A stretch of 25,816 nucleotides of DNA. It comes from Fen-178 sp049516835. GTDB taxonomy: Bacteria > Acidobacteriota > Terriglobia > Bryobacterales > Bryobacteraceae. The position numbers were made by a program, and so were the translations under genes. The DNA is taken from NCBI GenBank assembly GCA_049516835.1, contig JBEKSR010000072.1, positions 1 to 25,816 of the forward strand, written 5' to 3'. Positions 1-8,307 of this stretch are shown here, in pieces. The notes beneath the pieces were generated by a model. The model had not been told where the DNA came from. It saw only the letters and a list, made by a program, of their open reading frames with translations, and ran no database searches. Each line of letters starts with the position of its first letter. Within the stretch, counting starts at the first letter, position 1.

Positions 1-171
1 CATATCACGGAACGCGTGCTCGCGCAGTTCCGGTTCGAAGCGTTCAACGCTTTCAACCGGACGGAGTTTGCCGCGGCGAACGTGACCCCGACGTCGTCGT
101 CCTTCGGCGCCATCACGGGCCAGGCCAACACGTGCCGGCAGATCCAGATGGGGCTGAAGTTGAAGTTCTGA
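1..171 (+). CDS. TonB-receptor-like outer-membrane protein, C-terminal end (partial)
   Basis: The frame is open from the first base and ends in TGA at 169-171, giving the last 56 residues of a larger protein. The tail has the alternating pattern of the last beta strands of an outer-membrane barrel and ends in phenylalanine (…GLKLKF). The stretch with FEAFNAFNRTEF and SSFGAITG closely parallels the C-terminus of the complete receptor-like gene at 3004-6504 (YNVLNHPVF, SAFGTITATANRFR), so this is very likely a paralogue of the carboxypeptidase-regulatory/TonB-dependent-receptor-like family common in Acidobacteriota. The substrate cannot be read from this fragment. The next gene is convergent. 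Confidence 0.85.
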   Translation, partial: HITERVLAQFRFEAFNAFNRTEFAAANVTPTSSSFGAITGQANTCRQIQMGLKLKF

Positions 172-238
172 CGGGGTCTGTTTCAGAAGTTCACTGACTG
201 AATCGCCGCACGCCGTCCTGGGCGATCACTCCTGTGAA

Positions 239-1633
239 CTAACGCGACGCCGCGCGGCGCCCTTGCGGCGCTATGGGCATCGGCGGCGGGTCGAAGGGGT
301 AGACGTCCGGCGTCACCACCACTTCGGTCGTGAAGACCAGCGGCATGTCGTTCGGGCCGGGGAAGGTCAACTCGACGAAGAAGGCGGTGTAGCCTTGATC
401 CGGCTGTGGCATGGTTGCTTGATAGATTCCGTTAGCGCCCGTGAGCGGCGACGATGTCCAGGCAGGCCCGAGCGTCTCCAGGCGGAAATCGCGCGCCTTG
501 GGATTGGTGGCCTGCCATAGCAGCACCTGCGTGGGCGCATTCAACGTGCGCACCGTGAGCTGGCCTTGCGAGCGGTCCGCGTGCCAGGAGAAGCGGGGGC
601 GCGGATAGTTCTGCGTAACCGCCCGGATCCACGCGAGCAGGTTCGTCACCGCGTCGGGCGACGACATGGAATGGTCCGTGTTGGGCACGAAGCGCAGATA
701 CTTCTCACCCGGCAAATCGGAGAAGTAGAAACGCGGCGAGTCCGGGACGAAGAACTGGTCGCCGGTGGAGTTCAACTGGTAACTCGGCAGCGCCAGCCGG
801 TCGCGGTAGTTATACGGGTCTTCAATCTGCATCAGCGCGTCCATCTGCGGCGTGCCAAACCAGTTCATGATGCCCGCGTTCACGTAGTCCTCGACGGCCG
901 GCGCCCAGAATCCGTAACTTCGCCACTGATTGATGAAGGCCTCCGGCACGTTCAGCGTGTCGATTACCATGGGCGCGATGGCGATGACGCGTGGGTCCAC
1001 GGCGGCCGTGGTCCAGGTGGTCCAGCCGCGCTTGGACGCGCCAGTTACAACGAAGTTAGTCAGCGTGATGGGCCCGGTGGGGAGCTTGGATAGAAAATCG
1101 GTGGCCGTATCCATGGCGCGCACCGCGGCCTTCGTCATGGGCAGCCGCGCGGGCCAGCGTTCGTCGCCGGTGAGCAGGAACTGCTCCCAGGTGTAGGCGA
1201 CCAGCGCGTCCTCGCTGCGCCCGCTGCTCTCGCCGGCGAATGTCAGCGGCTGGTTGGGCACCTGGCCGGCGTCCACCACCACCGCGCCCGTCAGTGCGGC
1301 CGCTAGTAGCAACTGCGGATCCGGCGTCGGCGGCGTGCTCGAATTCGAGCCGCCGTCGATGAGCAGCAGGGCGGTCGAAGTCGCGAGTTGGTCCGGCTTG
1401 ACGATGGTCACCCAATGATGCCACTCGGTGCGGTCCACCTCCGCCGTTGTCAGCCAGGTCTGCGAAACCATGTCGAGCTGATAGACGGTGGCGCCCTGCG
1501 TGGGCAGCGTGCGCGTGAGCGTGTAGCGGTAGGATGCGTCCGGAGCGGCCACGTAACGGTCGAGCGCGGTGTAGTCGCCGCCGCGCACGAGGCCGGCCAG
1601 CGCGAGCAGGAAAGCGAGTCGGAAGGTTGGCAT
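239..1633 (-). CDS. PhoPQ-activated pathogenicity-related (PqaA-like) alpha/beta hydrolase, secreted
   Basis: 464 residues starting with ATG and a short hydrophobic leader (residues 1-18), so probably exported. The protein matches the PhoPQ_related family (PqaA type) in layout: an early TEWHHW stretch, a nucleophile elbow GASKRGW with Ser200, the PMVIDTLN segment just after it, an acidic residue in STGDQFFVPDS (Asp292) and a histidine in VPNTDHS (His321). These form a plausible Ser-Asp-His triad. The C-terminal 110 residues look like a separate beta-rich domain. Family members are poorly characterised despite the name, which comes from Salmonella regulation; nothing here indicates PhoPQ control or pathogenicity. 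No good Shine-Dalgarno precedes the ATG. It is convergent with the receptor fragment at 1-171 and stands alone. The family call is confident; the substrate is unknown. Confidence 0.88.
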   Translation of the reverse strand: MPTFRLAFLLALAGLVRGGDYTALDRYVAAPDASYRYTLTRTLPTQGATVYQLDMVSQTWLTTAEVDRTEWHHWVTIVKPDQLATSTALLLIDGGSNSSTPPTPDPQLLLAAALTGAVVVDAGQVPNQPLTFAGESSGRSEDALVAYTWEQFLLTGDERWPARLPMTKAAVRAMDTATDFLSKLPTGPITLTNFVVTGASKRGWTTWTTAAVDPRVIAIAPMVIDTLNVPEAFINQWRSYGFWAPAVEDYVNAGIMNWFGTPQMDALMQIEDPYNYRDRLALPSYQLNSTGDQFFVPDSPRFYFSDLPGEKYLRFVPNTDHSMSSPDAVTNLLAWIRAVTQNYPRPRFSWHADRSQGQLTVRTLNAPTQVLLWQATNPKARDFRLETLGPAWTSSPLTGANGIYQATMPQPDQGYTAFFVELTFPGPNDMPLVFTTEVVVTPDVYPFDPPPMPIAPQGRRAASR

Positions 1634-1787
1634 AACTATGGCACGCCAATTTTAGCATCTTCGTCCCGAAAGCTGCGCTCGGATCGGACAGGCGTGGAAG
1701 CAGATGCGGCAATCGCGCGGCTGATGCGCGAGGGGCAGGCGCGGCGCGCGTGAAGATTGCACGCGCGGGCAAAGCTCCCCTTCAACG

Positions 1788-1813
1788 CTATATTCATTTT
1801 TATCTATATTCAT
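1788..1813 (+). promoter_or_regulatory. AT-rich direct repeat ahead of the decayed HigBA pair (possible old operator)
   Basis: The 10-mer CTATATTCAT occurs at 1788-1797 and again at 1804-1813, 16 bp apart, in a strikingly AT-rich patch within otherwise GC-rich DNA. It lies 9 bp before the remnant toxin start. HigA-type antitoxins bind repeats over their own promoter, so this may be the relic operator/promoter of the module. The position and repeat are seen; the role is inferred. Confidence 0.35.
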
Positions 1814-1821
1814 AATTTGGA

Positions 1822-2062
1822 ATGTTCGGTGTCCTTCACCGATGAATTCGAGTGCTGGTGAAATAGCTTGAGCACCGAAGAGCGGGAGTGTGTGACCTGT
1901 TCCGCGGATCTGCTTGCGCGGTTGGGTATCGAGTTGAAGTTTCCGCATTTCTTCGGGCATCTCCGGAAGCCGCTACGCCCACATGCGCGAGTTGCGCATC
2001 GGCGCCAGGGCCGGCCCTGCCGGGTCCTGTATGCCTTCGACCCCTGGCGGAATGCCGTGCTG
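1822..2062 (+). pseudogene. Decayed HigB/RelE-type toxin (Gp49-like)
   Basis: Three reading frames must be joined to recover the protein. From about 1829 one frame reads SFTDEFECW, hits TGA at 1859-1861 where a tryptophan would fit, then continues NSLSTEERE and LLARLGIELKFPH. The next frame gives SSGISGSRYAHMRELRIGAR, and the first frame resumes with QGRPCRVLYAFDPWRNAVL. Joined, this follows the conserved core of HigB-like toxins of the phage Gp49 type (…GIELKFPHSS…G…HMRELR…RVLYAFDP.R.AVL). One in-frame stop and two frameshifts mean no toxin can be made. The expected C-terminal part after NAVL is missing, apparently deleted at the junction with the antitoxin remnant. Confidence 0.75.
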
Positions 2063-2247
2063 CGGAATCGCTCGCCCGCGTCGAGGCCCGCGTCAAAGTC
2101 ACCCTGCATGACATGGCTCTCGATGAACTACGCACCGCCCGTGAATTGACCCAAGAGCGTCTAGCGGAAACCCTGGGCATCAAGCAAGCCACCGTTTCGA
2201 AGATTGAGCGCCAATCCGTGCGCATCAAGCAGTTCTTCGATGCAAGG
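2062..2247 (+). pseudogene. Decayed HigA-type XRE antitoxin
   Basis: The frame reads AESLARVEARVK, then MALDELRTARELTQERLAET and LGIKQATVSKIER, which is the helix-turn-helix core of HigA/XRE antitoxins paired with Gp49-like toxins. It is fused directly to the toxin remnant, without the normal toxin C-terminus or a start of its own. After KIERQ it jumps to VRIKQFFDA, resembling the usual C-terminal end (VRINQF…), so the roughly 35-45 residues that normally separate them are absent. An open frame through this region (1888-2319) exists only because of these joins and should not be called an intact regulator. The two deletions are inferred from family layout. Confidence 0.7.
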
Positions 2248-2397
2248 TCTCCGTCCGTGTCCGCACCCCAGGCTTCGCCCGCTACCGGATCGGCGATCAC
2301 AACACATTGTCTCAGCTGAATCAATCACTTACGTATTTGACCCTGCCGCGGCATAGTAAGCTGTGGACAGGGGGGAATCCGCTTGGTCACTATCCGA

Positions 2398-2478
2398 ATT
2401 TGGCTTCGTTCCGTATCTCGCGTGGGGCAGGTCCCCGACCTGCCCAGCCGCGGAGCGGCCCATTTGGCTTCGTTCCGT
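2398..2478. repeat. 17-bp direct repeat enclosing a GC hairpin
   Basis: ATTTGGCTTCGTTCCGT is present at 2398-2414 and again at 2462-2478. Between the copies, GGGCAGGT at 2425-2432 and ACCTGCCC at 2438-2445 form a perfect 8-bp stem with a 5-nt loop. The arrangement resembles a small interspersed intergenic repeat unit; copy number in the genome cannot be judged from here. Confidence 0.55.
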
Positions 2479-2701
2479 CCTACTCCGCCTCCCGCGCCTT
2501 CCACGCTTTCCTCAACCACTGGGAAGCCGAGGCCCACCACAACCACCCAGACCAGCGCCTCGCCGTTTGGCGCCGCGTCGGGAACCGCGATGGCGGCCGG
2601 GTGCCAGCCCAGACCCATGCCAGCCCCCGTCGGCAGCCGTATTGCATTGAAATTAAGGCACTTACACAAAGCCACCCGAACCATCGATCTCCGCACCGTC
2701 C

Positions 2702-2744
2702 GGGAGACGCATCTTGCAAAGAAGGCCTTCCAGATGCGTCTCCC
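2702..2744. repeat. Perfect 13-bp inverted repeat with a nested palindrome; third half-site at 2822-2834
   Basis: GGGAGACGCATCT at 2702-2714 is matched by its exact reverse complement AGATGCGTCTCCC at 2732-2744, giving a 13-bp stem with a 17-nt spacer. The spacer contains GAAGGCCTTC (2721-2730), itself a perfect 10-bp palindrome. A third copy of AGATGCGTCTCCC lies at 2822-2834. A REP-like element or a protein-binding site are both possible. Confidence 0.7.
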
Positions 2745-2840
2745 AATCTCGAACCGCCTCCGCAACCCATTGAAAAAGAGGAGCTTGCAACGCGATGAAT
2801 TACAACTCCACACACCCGAACAGATGCGTCTCCCGCGCAA

Positions 2841-2921
2841 CCCGCCCACGTACACGCGGTCGCCCTTGGGTGAAAAAGCGAGTCCGAGCCAGCCGTCCGG
2901 CAGGGGACCCACCCGTTTTCC
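2841..2921 (-). pseudogene. Possible beta-propeller (YVTN-type) fragment
   Basis: On the minus strand this frame reads GPLPDGWLGLAFSPKGDRVY followed by VGG, which has the shape of a single YVTN/WD-like blade (…GLAFSPDG..VYV.G). The frame on both sides shows no further blades and no sensible gene boundaries, so if real this is a remnant of a propeller protein. One short motif is weak evidence and chance is possible. Confidence 0.25.
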
Positions 2922-2963
2922 CAGGGCGCCGCCTGCCATCTGAGCAGCGCCCCCAGAATGTGG

Positions 2964-2991
2964 GGCAGGCCATCGTTCTTGGTGGCCTGCC
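2964..2991 (-). terminator. GC hairpin just downstream of the receptor-like gene
   Basis: GGCAGGCCA (2964-2972) pairs perfectly with TGGCCTGCC (2983-2991) around a 10-nt loop, ending 12 nt past the stop codon of the minus-strand gene at 3004. There is no T-run after it, so intrinsic termination is only possible. It could instead be another copy of the GC-rich hairpins scattered through the intergenic DNA here. Confidence 0.4.
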
Positions 2992-3003
2992 AACGCCGGC
3001 GCC

Positions 3004-6000
3004 TCAGAATACGAATCGGCCGCCCAATTGGATTGTGCGGAACCGGTTGGCAGTCGCCGTGATAGTCCCGAACGCGCTGTTGCTCGCGGTGGTGCTGGGA
3101 GCCGCGAATACCGGGTGGTTGAGAACGTTATACGCTTCCACGCGAATCTGCACAGACGCCTTCTCCGTGAATGCGAAGCGCTTGGTAATGGACGGATCCC
3201 ACTGGTTGATGCCGTCGGCGCGCAGGTTGGAGAAGGTGGTCGAAAAGGTGCGCAGGTGATAGTTGAAGGCGTCGGCCGACTTGATATCGAACAGCGCAGT
3301 GTTGAAGGCCGTGCCGTTCACCTGGCGGTTATCGAGGTTCATGGAGCCGCCGCCCAGATAGACGTAGTCGCCGGGGCTCGACGAGCTTCCGTTGACCCAC
3401 ATGAGCGGCCCGCCCACCTGGAATGTGTAGACGTTGTTCAGCAGCCAGCCGCCCAGCAGTGAGTTGCCCAGGCGCGAGTGGAGGTCCAGGGCCTTGCCGC
3501 GGCCGACGGGTAGTTCGTAGGTAATGGCGGTGACGTAGCGCTGCGGGTGATCGATCGACGCAACGCGCTTTTCCGGGACCGGATCGGAATCGTTGAGCCA
3601 GGTCACTTGTTCCATCAGCCGCGAATAAATGTAATTGAATACGAACGTGAGGCCATGGGAAGCGCGTTTCTGCAGGCGGATGTTGACGCTCTGGAAATAG
3701 GAGCGGCCGTCGTTGAGGTTCTGCTCGAGCACGCCGCCCCCGCCGCTCCAGCCGGTGGAGCTGTCGCCCACGGGGAACTCGGGATATCGCGCCAGGAGTT
3801 GCACTGGGGTAGTGGTCGCGGTGTTTTGGCTGGTTTGCAGGCCGGAGAACGGGTTGGCCACTGAGCTGGTGAGGTAGGTCTGGTTGGGATCGCGCGTGCC
3901 GAGCGTGCTCAGGTACTGGCGTGGGATGCCGTTGAGCTGGGTGTAGTTAATCGGAAGGTGGACGGAGTGGTTGCCAATGTAGACCACTTCGAGCATCATG
4001 TCCTTGGTGAGGCTTTGCTGGAAGCCGATGTTCCAACGCAGCGAGTATGGGCTCTTCACGACGGGATTGATGAAGGTGACGCCCTGGCCGGCGAAGGTCA
4101 GCAGGCCCAGCGAGTTGCCCGTGGGCTGGAGGAACCCGGTGGGGAAGGGGTTGCCCAGCGTAGCCAACGGCGTCAGGTAGTTGTTGCTGGTTGCGGTGAG
4201 CGAAGTGGACTGGCTGAAGCCCTCCTGGTTGGTATCGGGGTTGGTGGAATACTTGTCGTCGACCCCCATGGCCGTGATGGCGACGGGCGCAACGAACATT
4301 CCGAAACCGCCGCGGATGACGGTCTTGCCGTGGAGGAAGTCCGGCGTCCAAGCCACCCCGAAGCGCGGGCTCACCAGGTGAGAGTGGTTCTGGTAGACCG
4401 CGGTCTGGCCGGAGGCCGGGAAGGTCAAGCCGCCGAGCACATTGAAAGCGCTGGCCGGAAGCTGTGTGATGGGAGACTTGGCATAAGCCGCCTGGGCGGC
4501 TGCGGCCAGCGGATTGGGGGTGGTGGTATTGAAGCCGTTCACGGTACGGCCGTATTTTTCGTTGTAAGGGCCATCGTGGTCGTAACGCAGGCCAACATTG
4601 ATGGTGAGGTTGCTCTTCACTCTCCAATCGTCCTGCACGAACCCCGCGGCGTAGTACGAATACCAGGAGGCGGTGGTGTTGATGTCATAGCTGCCGCTCG
4701 AAGGCAGCCCGAACAGGAAGGCGGCGAAGTCCTGCCCGGTGGCGACCGTCGAGGAAGCGCTGCTGGAGGCCCGCACCCAATTGTTGTTGAAGGTGAAGGT
4801 CCCGGTGGAATAACCGGAGGTGAGGGTATTCAAACGGTACTGCCGGAAATCGCCGCCGGCCTTGAGGGTGTGGTTGCCCCTGGTTGTCATCCAGGTTGGG
4901 AAGATCTGGAAGGACTGGGAGGGCAGCTTGTTGGCACCGCTGGCGCCGAGCGCCTGCAGGAAGGTGGCGCTGTTGAAAGAAATCACGGGCATTTGCAGGT
5001 AGGTCGCGTTGGCGGCCACACTGGACGGGAAGCCCAGGGACGTGGGGTCGAAGCCGACGCTGGGCATGTTGTGGCCTTCGTTCATGCGCGTGAAGTTCAG
5101 GCGGATGTCGACTACGTCGTTGGGGTTCAGGGTGTACACTTCGTCGGCGGCCAGGCCCAGGTTGGCGCGATACAGCAGCGACCCTTCGGCGACGTTGTTG
5201 AAATAGTTGTTCTTGCCCTGAGAGTAGTTGGTATGGCGCACATCCGCGAAGAAACGGCTGCGAGTGCTCATGTTGTAATCGATGCGCCCCATTTCGTTGC
5301 TGAAGATATCGTTGGTGTTGGGCGAGCTCACGAAGTTATTAATGGTGGCCGTCGGAATGGTGGGTGCCGGGAAGTAAGCGAGATAAGCCTTGGCGATGGC
5401 GTTGAGCTCGTTGGTGGGGATCTGATTGCCCGGCAGCGCGGTCCGGTTTACGGTGGAGCCGCTGAGGGTGGCGCTGAAGGGGTCGTATAGCGTGGTCAGG
5501 CCGCTGAAGTTTCCGGCCCGCATGGCGGCGGTGGGAACCGTGCCGATGAAGGCGTTGGGCTGGCCGTCCTTTATGCCTTCCCAGGCAAAGAACCAGAACA
5601 GCTTGTTGCGGGTGTCGATGACTTTGGGCAGATAGATGGGGCCGCCGGCGGTGACGCCGTACTGGTTGAAGTGGGTGACGGGCCGGGGGGAGCCAGCCCT
5701 GTTGAGGAAGAAGTCGTTGGCGGTAAGTGTATTCGGCTGGTTGAATTCCCAAGCGGAGCCGTGGAGGGCGTTGGTGCCGGTCTTGGTGATATGGTCCAAA
5801 GTTCCGCCGGCGGAGTGGCCGAAAGCCGCGTCGGTATCGGAAACTTTGACGTGCACTTCCTGCACGGCGTCCTGGGGCGGGCTGTAAGCCAGGCGGCCGT
5901 CCCAGGTGGCGTCGGGGGCACCGTTGAGGAGCAGTTCGCTGGTTTGCTGGTAAGCGCCGCCGATGGACCAGCCGGCTGCGCCGCCGCTATCGAAAGGATG

Positions 6001-6504
6001 GACCAGCGTGGGCTGCGCGTACCCGATGACACCCAAGGACAGGGCGGCGGCCATCATGGGCGTGCGGCCGTTGATGGGCAATTCCTCGACTTCCTTGGTG
6101 GTCACCGCCTGCCCCAGGGAGGCGTCTTGGGTATCGGGAAGGGGCGCGTCGGCGGTCACTTCAACCGAGTTGGTGACGTCGCCGACATCCAGTCTGAAAT
6201 CGATCACCGAATGGTCGCCGGCGCCTACGTTCACTCCCTTACGGAGGGCTGCTTTGAAGCCCGGCGACTGCACGGCGATATCGTATTCGCCAGGCAGCAG
6301 GAACGGCGCCGTGTATTGGCCGGAGTTGTCGGACACGGCGGGGATCTTGGTGCCGGTTTGGGTTTCGGTAACCGTCACCTTGGCCCCCGGAACAGCGGCG
6401 CCGGTGGCGTCGGTGATGACACCGGCGATGGTGCCGCGGAACTCCTGAGCGAAGAGCGCGGCGGAAACGAGCAATGCAAATAGCAAGACTAATTTGAGCT
6501 TCAT
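3004..6504 (-). CDS. TonB-dependent-receptor-like outer-membrane protein with carboxypeptidase-regulatory domain
   Basis: 1166 residues from the ATG at 6504, chosen because it is followed at once by a signal peptide (MKLKLVLLFALLVSAALFAQ); the open frame extends about 120 residues further upstream, but that part is not protein-like and overlaps the next gene. Residues about 22-105 form a carboxypeptidase-regulatory-like Ig fold (GTIAGVITDATGAAVPGAKV). A plug-like section follows (about 110-250, with ELPINGRTPM and LLLNGAPDATWDGR), then a long beta-barrel ending in …QLGGRFVF with C-terminal Phe. Acidobacteria carry many such proteins, usually thought to import oligosaccharides or other large ligands; the ligand cannot be named here. 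The glycosyltransferase gene lies 47 bp upstream in the same direction, so co-transcription is possible. No strong ribosome-binding site is seen. Confidence 0.9.
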   Translation of the reverse strand: MKLKLVLLFALLVSAALFAQEFRGTIAGVITDATGAAVPGAKVTVTETQTGTKIPAVSDNSGQYTAPFLLPGEYDIAVQSPGFKAALRKGVNVGAGDHSVIDFRLDVGDVTNSVEVTADAPLPDTQDASLGQAVTTKEVEELPINGRTPMMAAALSLGVIGYAQPTLVHPFDSGGAAGWSIGGAYQQTSELLLNGAPDATWDGRLAYSPPQDAVQEVHVKVSDTDAAFGHSAGGTLDHITKTGTNALHGSAWEFNQPNTLTANDFFLNRAGSPRPVTHFNQYGVTAGGPIYLPKVIDTRNKLFWFFAWEGIKDGQPNAFIGTVPTAAMRAGNFSGLTTLYDPFSATLSGSTVNRTALPGNQIPTNELNAIAKAYLAYFPAPTIPTATINNFVSSPNTNDIFSNEMGRIDYNMSTRSRFFADVRHTNYSQGKNNYFNNVAEGSLLYRANLGLAADEVYTLNPNDVVDIRLNFTRMNEGHNMPSVGFDPTSLGFPSSVAANATYLQMPVISFNSATFLQALGASGANKLPSQSFQIFPTWMTTRGNHTLKAGGDFRQYRLNTLTSGYSTGTFTFNNNWVRASSSASSTVATGQDFAAFLFGLPSSGSYDINTTASWYSYYAAGFVQDDWRVKSNLTINVGLRYDHDGPYNEKYGRTVNGFNTTTPNPLAAAAQAAYAKSPITQLPASAFNVLGGLTFPASGQTAVYQNHSHLVSPRFGVAWTPDFLHGKTVIRGGFGMFVAPVAITAMGVDDKYSTNPDTNQEGFSQSTSLTATSNNYLTPLATLGNPFPTGFLQPTGNSLGLLTFAGQGVTFINPVVKSPYSLRWNIGFQQSLTKDMMLEVVYIGNHSVHLPINYTQLNGIPRQYLSTLGTRDPNQTYLTSSVANPFSGLQTSQNTATTTPVQLLARYPEFPVGDSSTGWSGGGGVLEQNLNDGRSYFQSVNIRLQKRASHGLTFVFNYIYSRLMEQVTWLNDSDPVPEKRVASIDHPQRYVTAITYELPVGRGKALDLHSRLGNSLLGGWLLNNVYTFQVGGPLMWVNGSSSSPGDYVYLGGGSMNLDNRQVNGTAFNTALFDIKSADAFNYHLRTFSTTFSNLRADGINQWDPSITKRFAFTEKASVQIRVEAYNVLNHPVFAAPSTTASNSAFGTITATANRFRTIQLGGRFVF

Positions 6505-6551
6505 ACTCAAAGGATAACGCTGAACGTGCTTGCCCGGTGTCGGCGCTCGCC

Positions 6552-8240
6552 CTACCGCCTGGGCGCGGCCTGCGTCTGCGGGGGGAAGTACCACAAGAGC
6601 GTGGTATTGCCCAGCCGCTCGGTGGGTGGGATCTGTTCGGTCCACAGTTTGATCTCGGGGTGTTGGTCCCAGAGACCGAGACGTTCCGCTTTGATCATCG
6701 TGATGCTGGCGGCATTCCATCCGGACGATGGCGACTCGGGGTCCATCGGTTGAATCGGCGGGAATCCGTGCACCGCTTCCAGATAGGCGACAATAAACGG
6801 GCTGAACGTGACCTGGCGCGCGCCCACCTCGTGCAAGCGCTTCGCCAGCCGTTTCATGTCCTGCCCCCAATCAAGATCCGAGTCTACCAGGATCTTTTCC
6901 GGCTCGCTGCCCGCCAGCGCGTTGACGTAGGGAATGTAGTCGGGGTGGCTGAGCGCGGACGTGGCGCCATGCCAGACCAGCAGCAGCCCAACGGTCCAGG
7001 CAGCCCATCTGGCTCGCCGCGACATCTCCAACAGGTGGACGACGGCGACGGCCGCGACAATCGAGAATCCAATATAGACGGGAAGCACGTGCCGGACGCC
7101 GATGTTGATTTGGCTGAAGAGAGAAAAGAACAGGATTCCCAGCGAGAATGCCAGGGGCAGCCAGTAGGCCGGATTCGCGCGCCGCGCTTTTCCCAGGCAA
7201 ATCGCGGCTCCGGCAAACAGCAGGGCCAAAAAGGGCAGCGGGGTCTTGACGGCCAGCACCACCGGGTAGTAGTACCACCACCCGAACCTGCTGTGCATCC
7301 CCAGCAAATAGGTCGGATGGCCCTGCCGGTTATGTTCGATGACGGTTTGAATGCCGGCGAACAACTCGGGAGCCGGAAGCCCGATGCCGCCGACATTGCC
7401 ATACGAGAACCTATACCCCGCCCACACGACGCCAGCGCCCACGACGGCTGCCAGACAGAAAGGCAGCGCGCGCTGGAGCGCCCGCCGCGCGACCAGGGAA
7501 ACAGCCGGCCGCTCGCTCCACAAGTGCCACACCAGGGCCGCCGCAAATGCCGCGGGTATGAAGGCAAGAGAGGAGAACTTGGAGAGAACGGCGAGCCCCA
7601 GACACGCGCCGAACAGCATGCTGCGGAGCAGGCCCGGCTTTTCCAGCCACGCCACTCCCGAGAGGAAACTCGCGCCAACGAAGGCGGTCAGCGCCATGTC
7701 GGTGGTCGCCAGGCCGGCATGCGCCAGGATGGGCGGCAGGAAGGTAAACAAAAAAACCGCCGCAACCGCGACCAGATCTCCGAAGTACTTCCGGCCCCAC
7801 GCATAAACCACCAGAGCCGCAACCCAGAAGAATGGAAGGATTCCCAAGCGGGCCAATGCCAGGTTCCGATCATAGTGGTTGTCGCGGTAGAGGATGAGCG
7901 CCCCTTCCTGGAATATGTCGGCGGCTCCGGACGGCCGGCTGCCCGCCAGGTACGGTCCCATGGCGGCGGCCACGCGCGCCAAGGGTGGATGCTGCACCTC
8001 GTAATGGTAGACGCCCTTGTCCAGCCACTCCATTCCGCAGGCGACGTGCGCCGGCTCATCGATGGTATGGTTGAAAACCGTGTAGGTTGTCACGATGCGC
8101 AAAGAAGCCAGCGCAACGAGGATGAGAAACGCCGGAACGGAGTGCTCTTGAAGCCAGGAGATGGCCGCACCGCGCGCCGGCGCCTCGGCTTCCGCGGAGG
8201 TCCGCTGGGGTTTGAGTTGTTTCTTCTGCCTTTTGGACAC
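6552..8240 (-). CDS. Membrane glycosyltransferase, GT39/ArnT-PMT-like
   Basis: A polytopic membrane protein of the dolichol-phosphate-mannose/ArnT-like family, expected to move a sugar from a lipid-linked donor on the outer face of the inner membrane. An N-terminal membrane segment (VPAFLILVALASLRIVTTYT) is followed by a periplasmic loop with the family's acidic pair (NHTIDEPAHV), then about eight to ten further hydrophobic segments and a soluble C-terminal part containing DSDLDWGQDM, often seen in this group. The start is uncertain: no in-frame ATG occurs before the first membrane segment. I chose GTG at 8240 (562 residues); TTG at 8303 would add 21 residues and run into the leader of the divergent M20 gene. 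The acceptor is unknown. The receptor-like gene follows after 47 bp. Confidence 0.85.
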   Translation of the reverse strand: MSKRQKKQLKPQRTSAEAEAPARGAAISWLQEHSVPAFLILVALASLRIVTTYTVFNHTIDEPAHVACGMEWLDKGVYHYEVQHPPLARVAAAMGPYLAGSRPSGAADIFQEGALILYRDNHYDRNLALARLGILPFFWVAALVVYAWGRKYFGDLVAVAAVFLFTFLPPILAHAGLATTDMALTAFVGASFLSGVAWLEKPGLLRSMLFGACLGLAVLSKFSSLAFIPAAFAAALVWHLWSERPAVSLVARRALQRALPFCLAAVVGAGVVWAGYRFSYGNVGGIGLPAPELFAGIQTVIEHNRQGHPTYLLGMHSRFGWWYYYPVVLAVKTPLPFLALLFAGAAICLGKARRANPAYWLPLAFSLGILFFSLFSQINIGVRHVLPVYIGFSIVAAVAVVHLLEMSRRARWAAWTVGLLLVWHGATSALSHPDYIPYVNALAGSEPEKILVDSDLDWGQDMKRLAKRLHEVGARQVTFSPFIVAYLEAVHGFPPIQPMDPESPSSGWNAASITMIKAERLGLWDQHPEIKLWTEQIPPTERLGNTTLLWYFPPQTQAAPRR

Positions 8241-8307
8241 GTGAAGGATCAGTATAGAGGGATGGCCCAATGGCGGGCAAGGTAAGGCAAGCTGGAAAGG
8301 CAATCCG

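Larger units (their letters stand above)
2248..3003. other. Gene-poor stretch with repeats and possible pseudogene debris
   Basis: No frame on either strand here looks like a maintained gene. Open frames across 2307-2993 are rich in Pro, Arg and Ser and change character abruptly. The stretch holds a 17-bp direct repeat, several strong inverted repeats and, on the minus strand near 2841-2921, a phrase resembling one beta-propeller repeat. It separates the HigBA remnant from the 3' end of the receptor-like gene. Confidence 0.5.

Noticed and set aside
2383..2943. A 186-codon plus-strand frame as a hypothetical gene
   Set aside because: Low-complexity Pro/Ser/Thr/Arg content, crosses several inverted repeats, and has no ribosome-binding site or domain.
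3958..5490. A 510-codon plus-strand frame opposite the receptor-like gene
   Set aside because: No domain or start signal, and it lies wholly inside a convincing barrel protein on the other strand.
6537..8285. A 582-codon plus-strand frame opposite the glycosyltransferase
   Set aside because: Its composition (Gln, Arg, Gly, His) is typical of a shadow frame; the opposite frame has clear membrane segments and family motifs.
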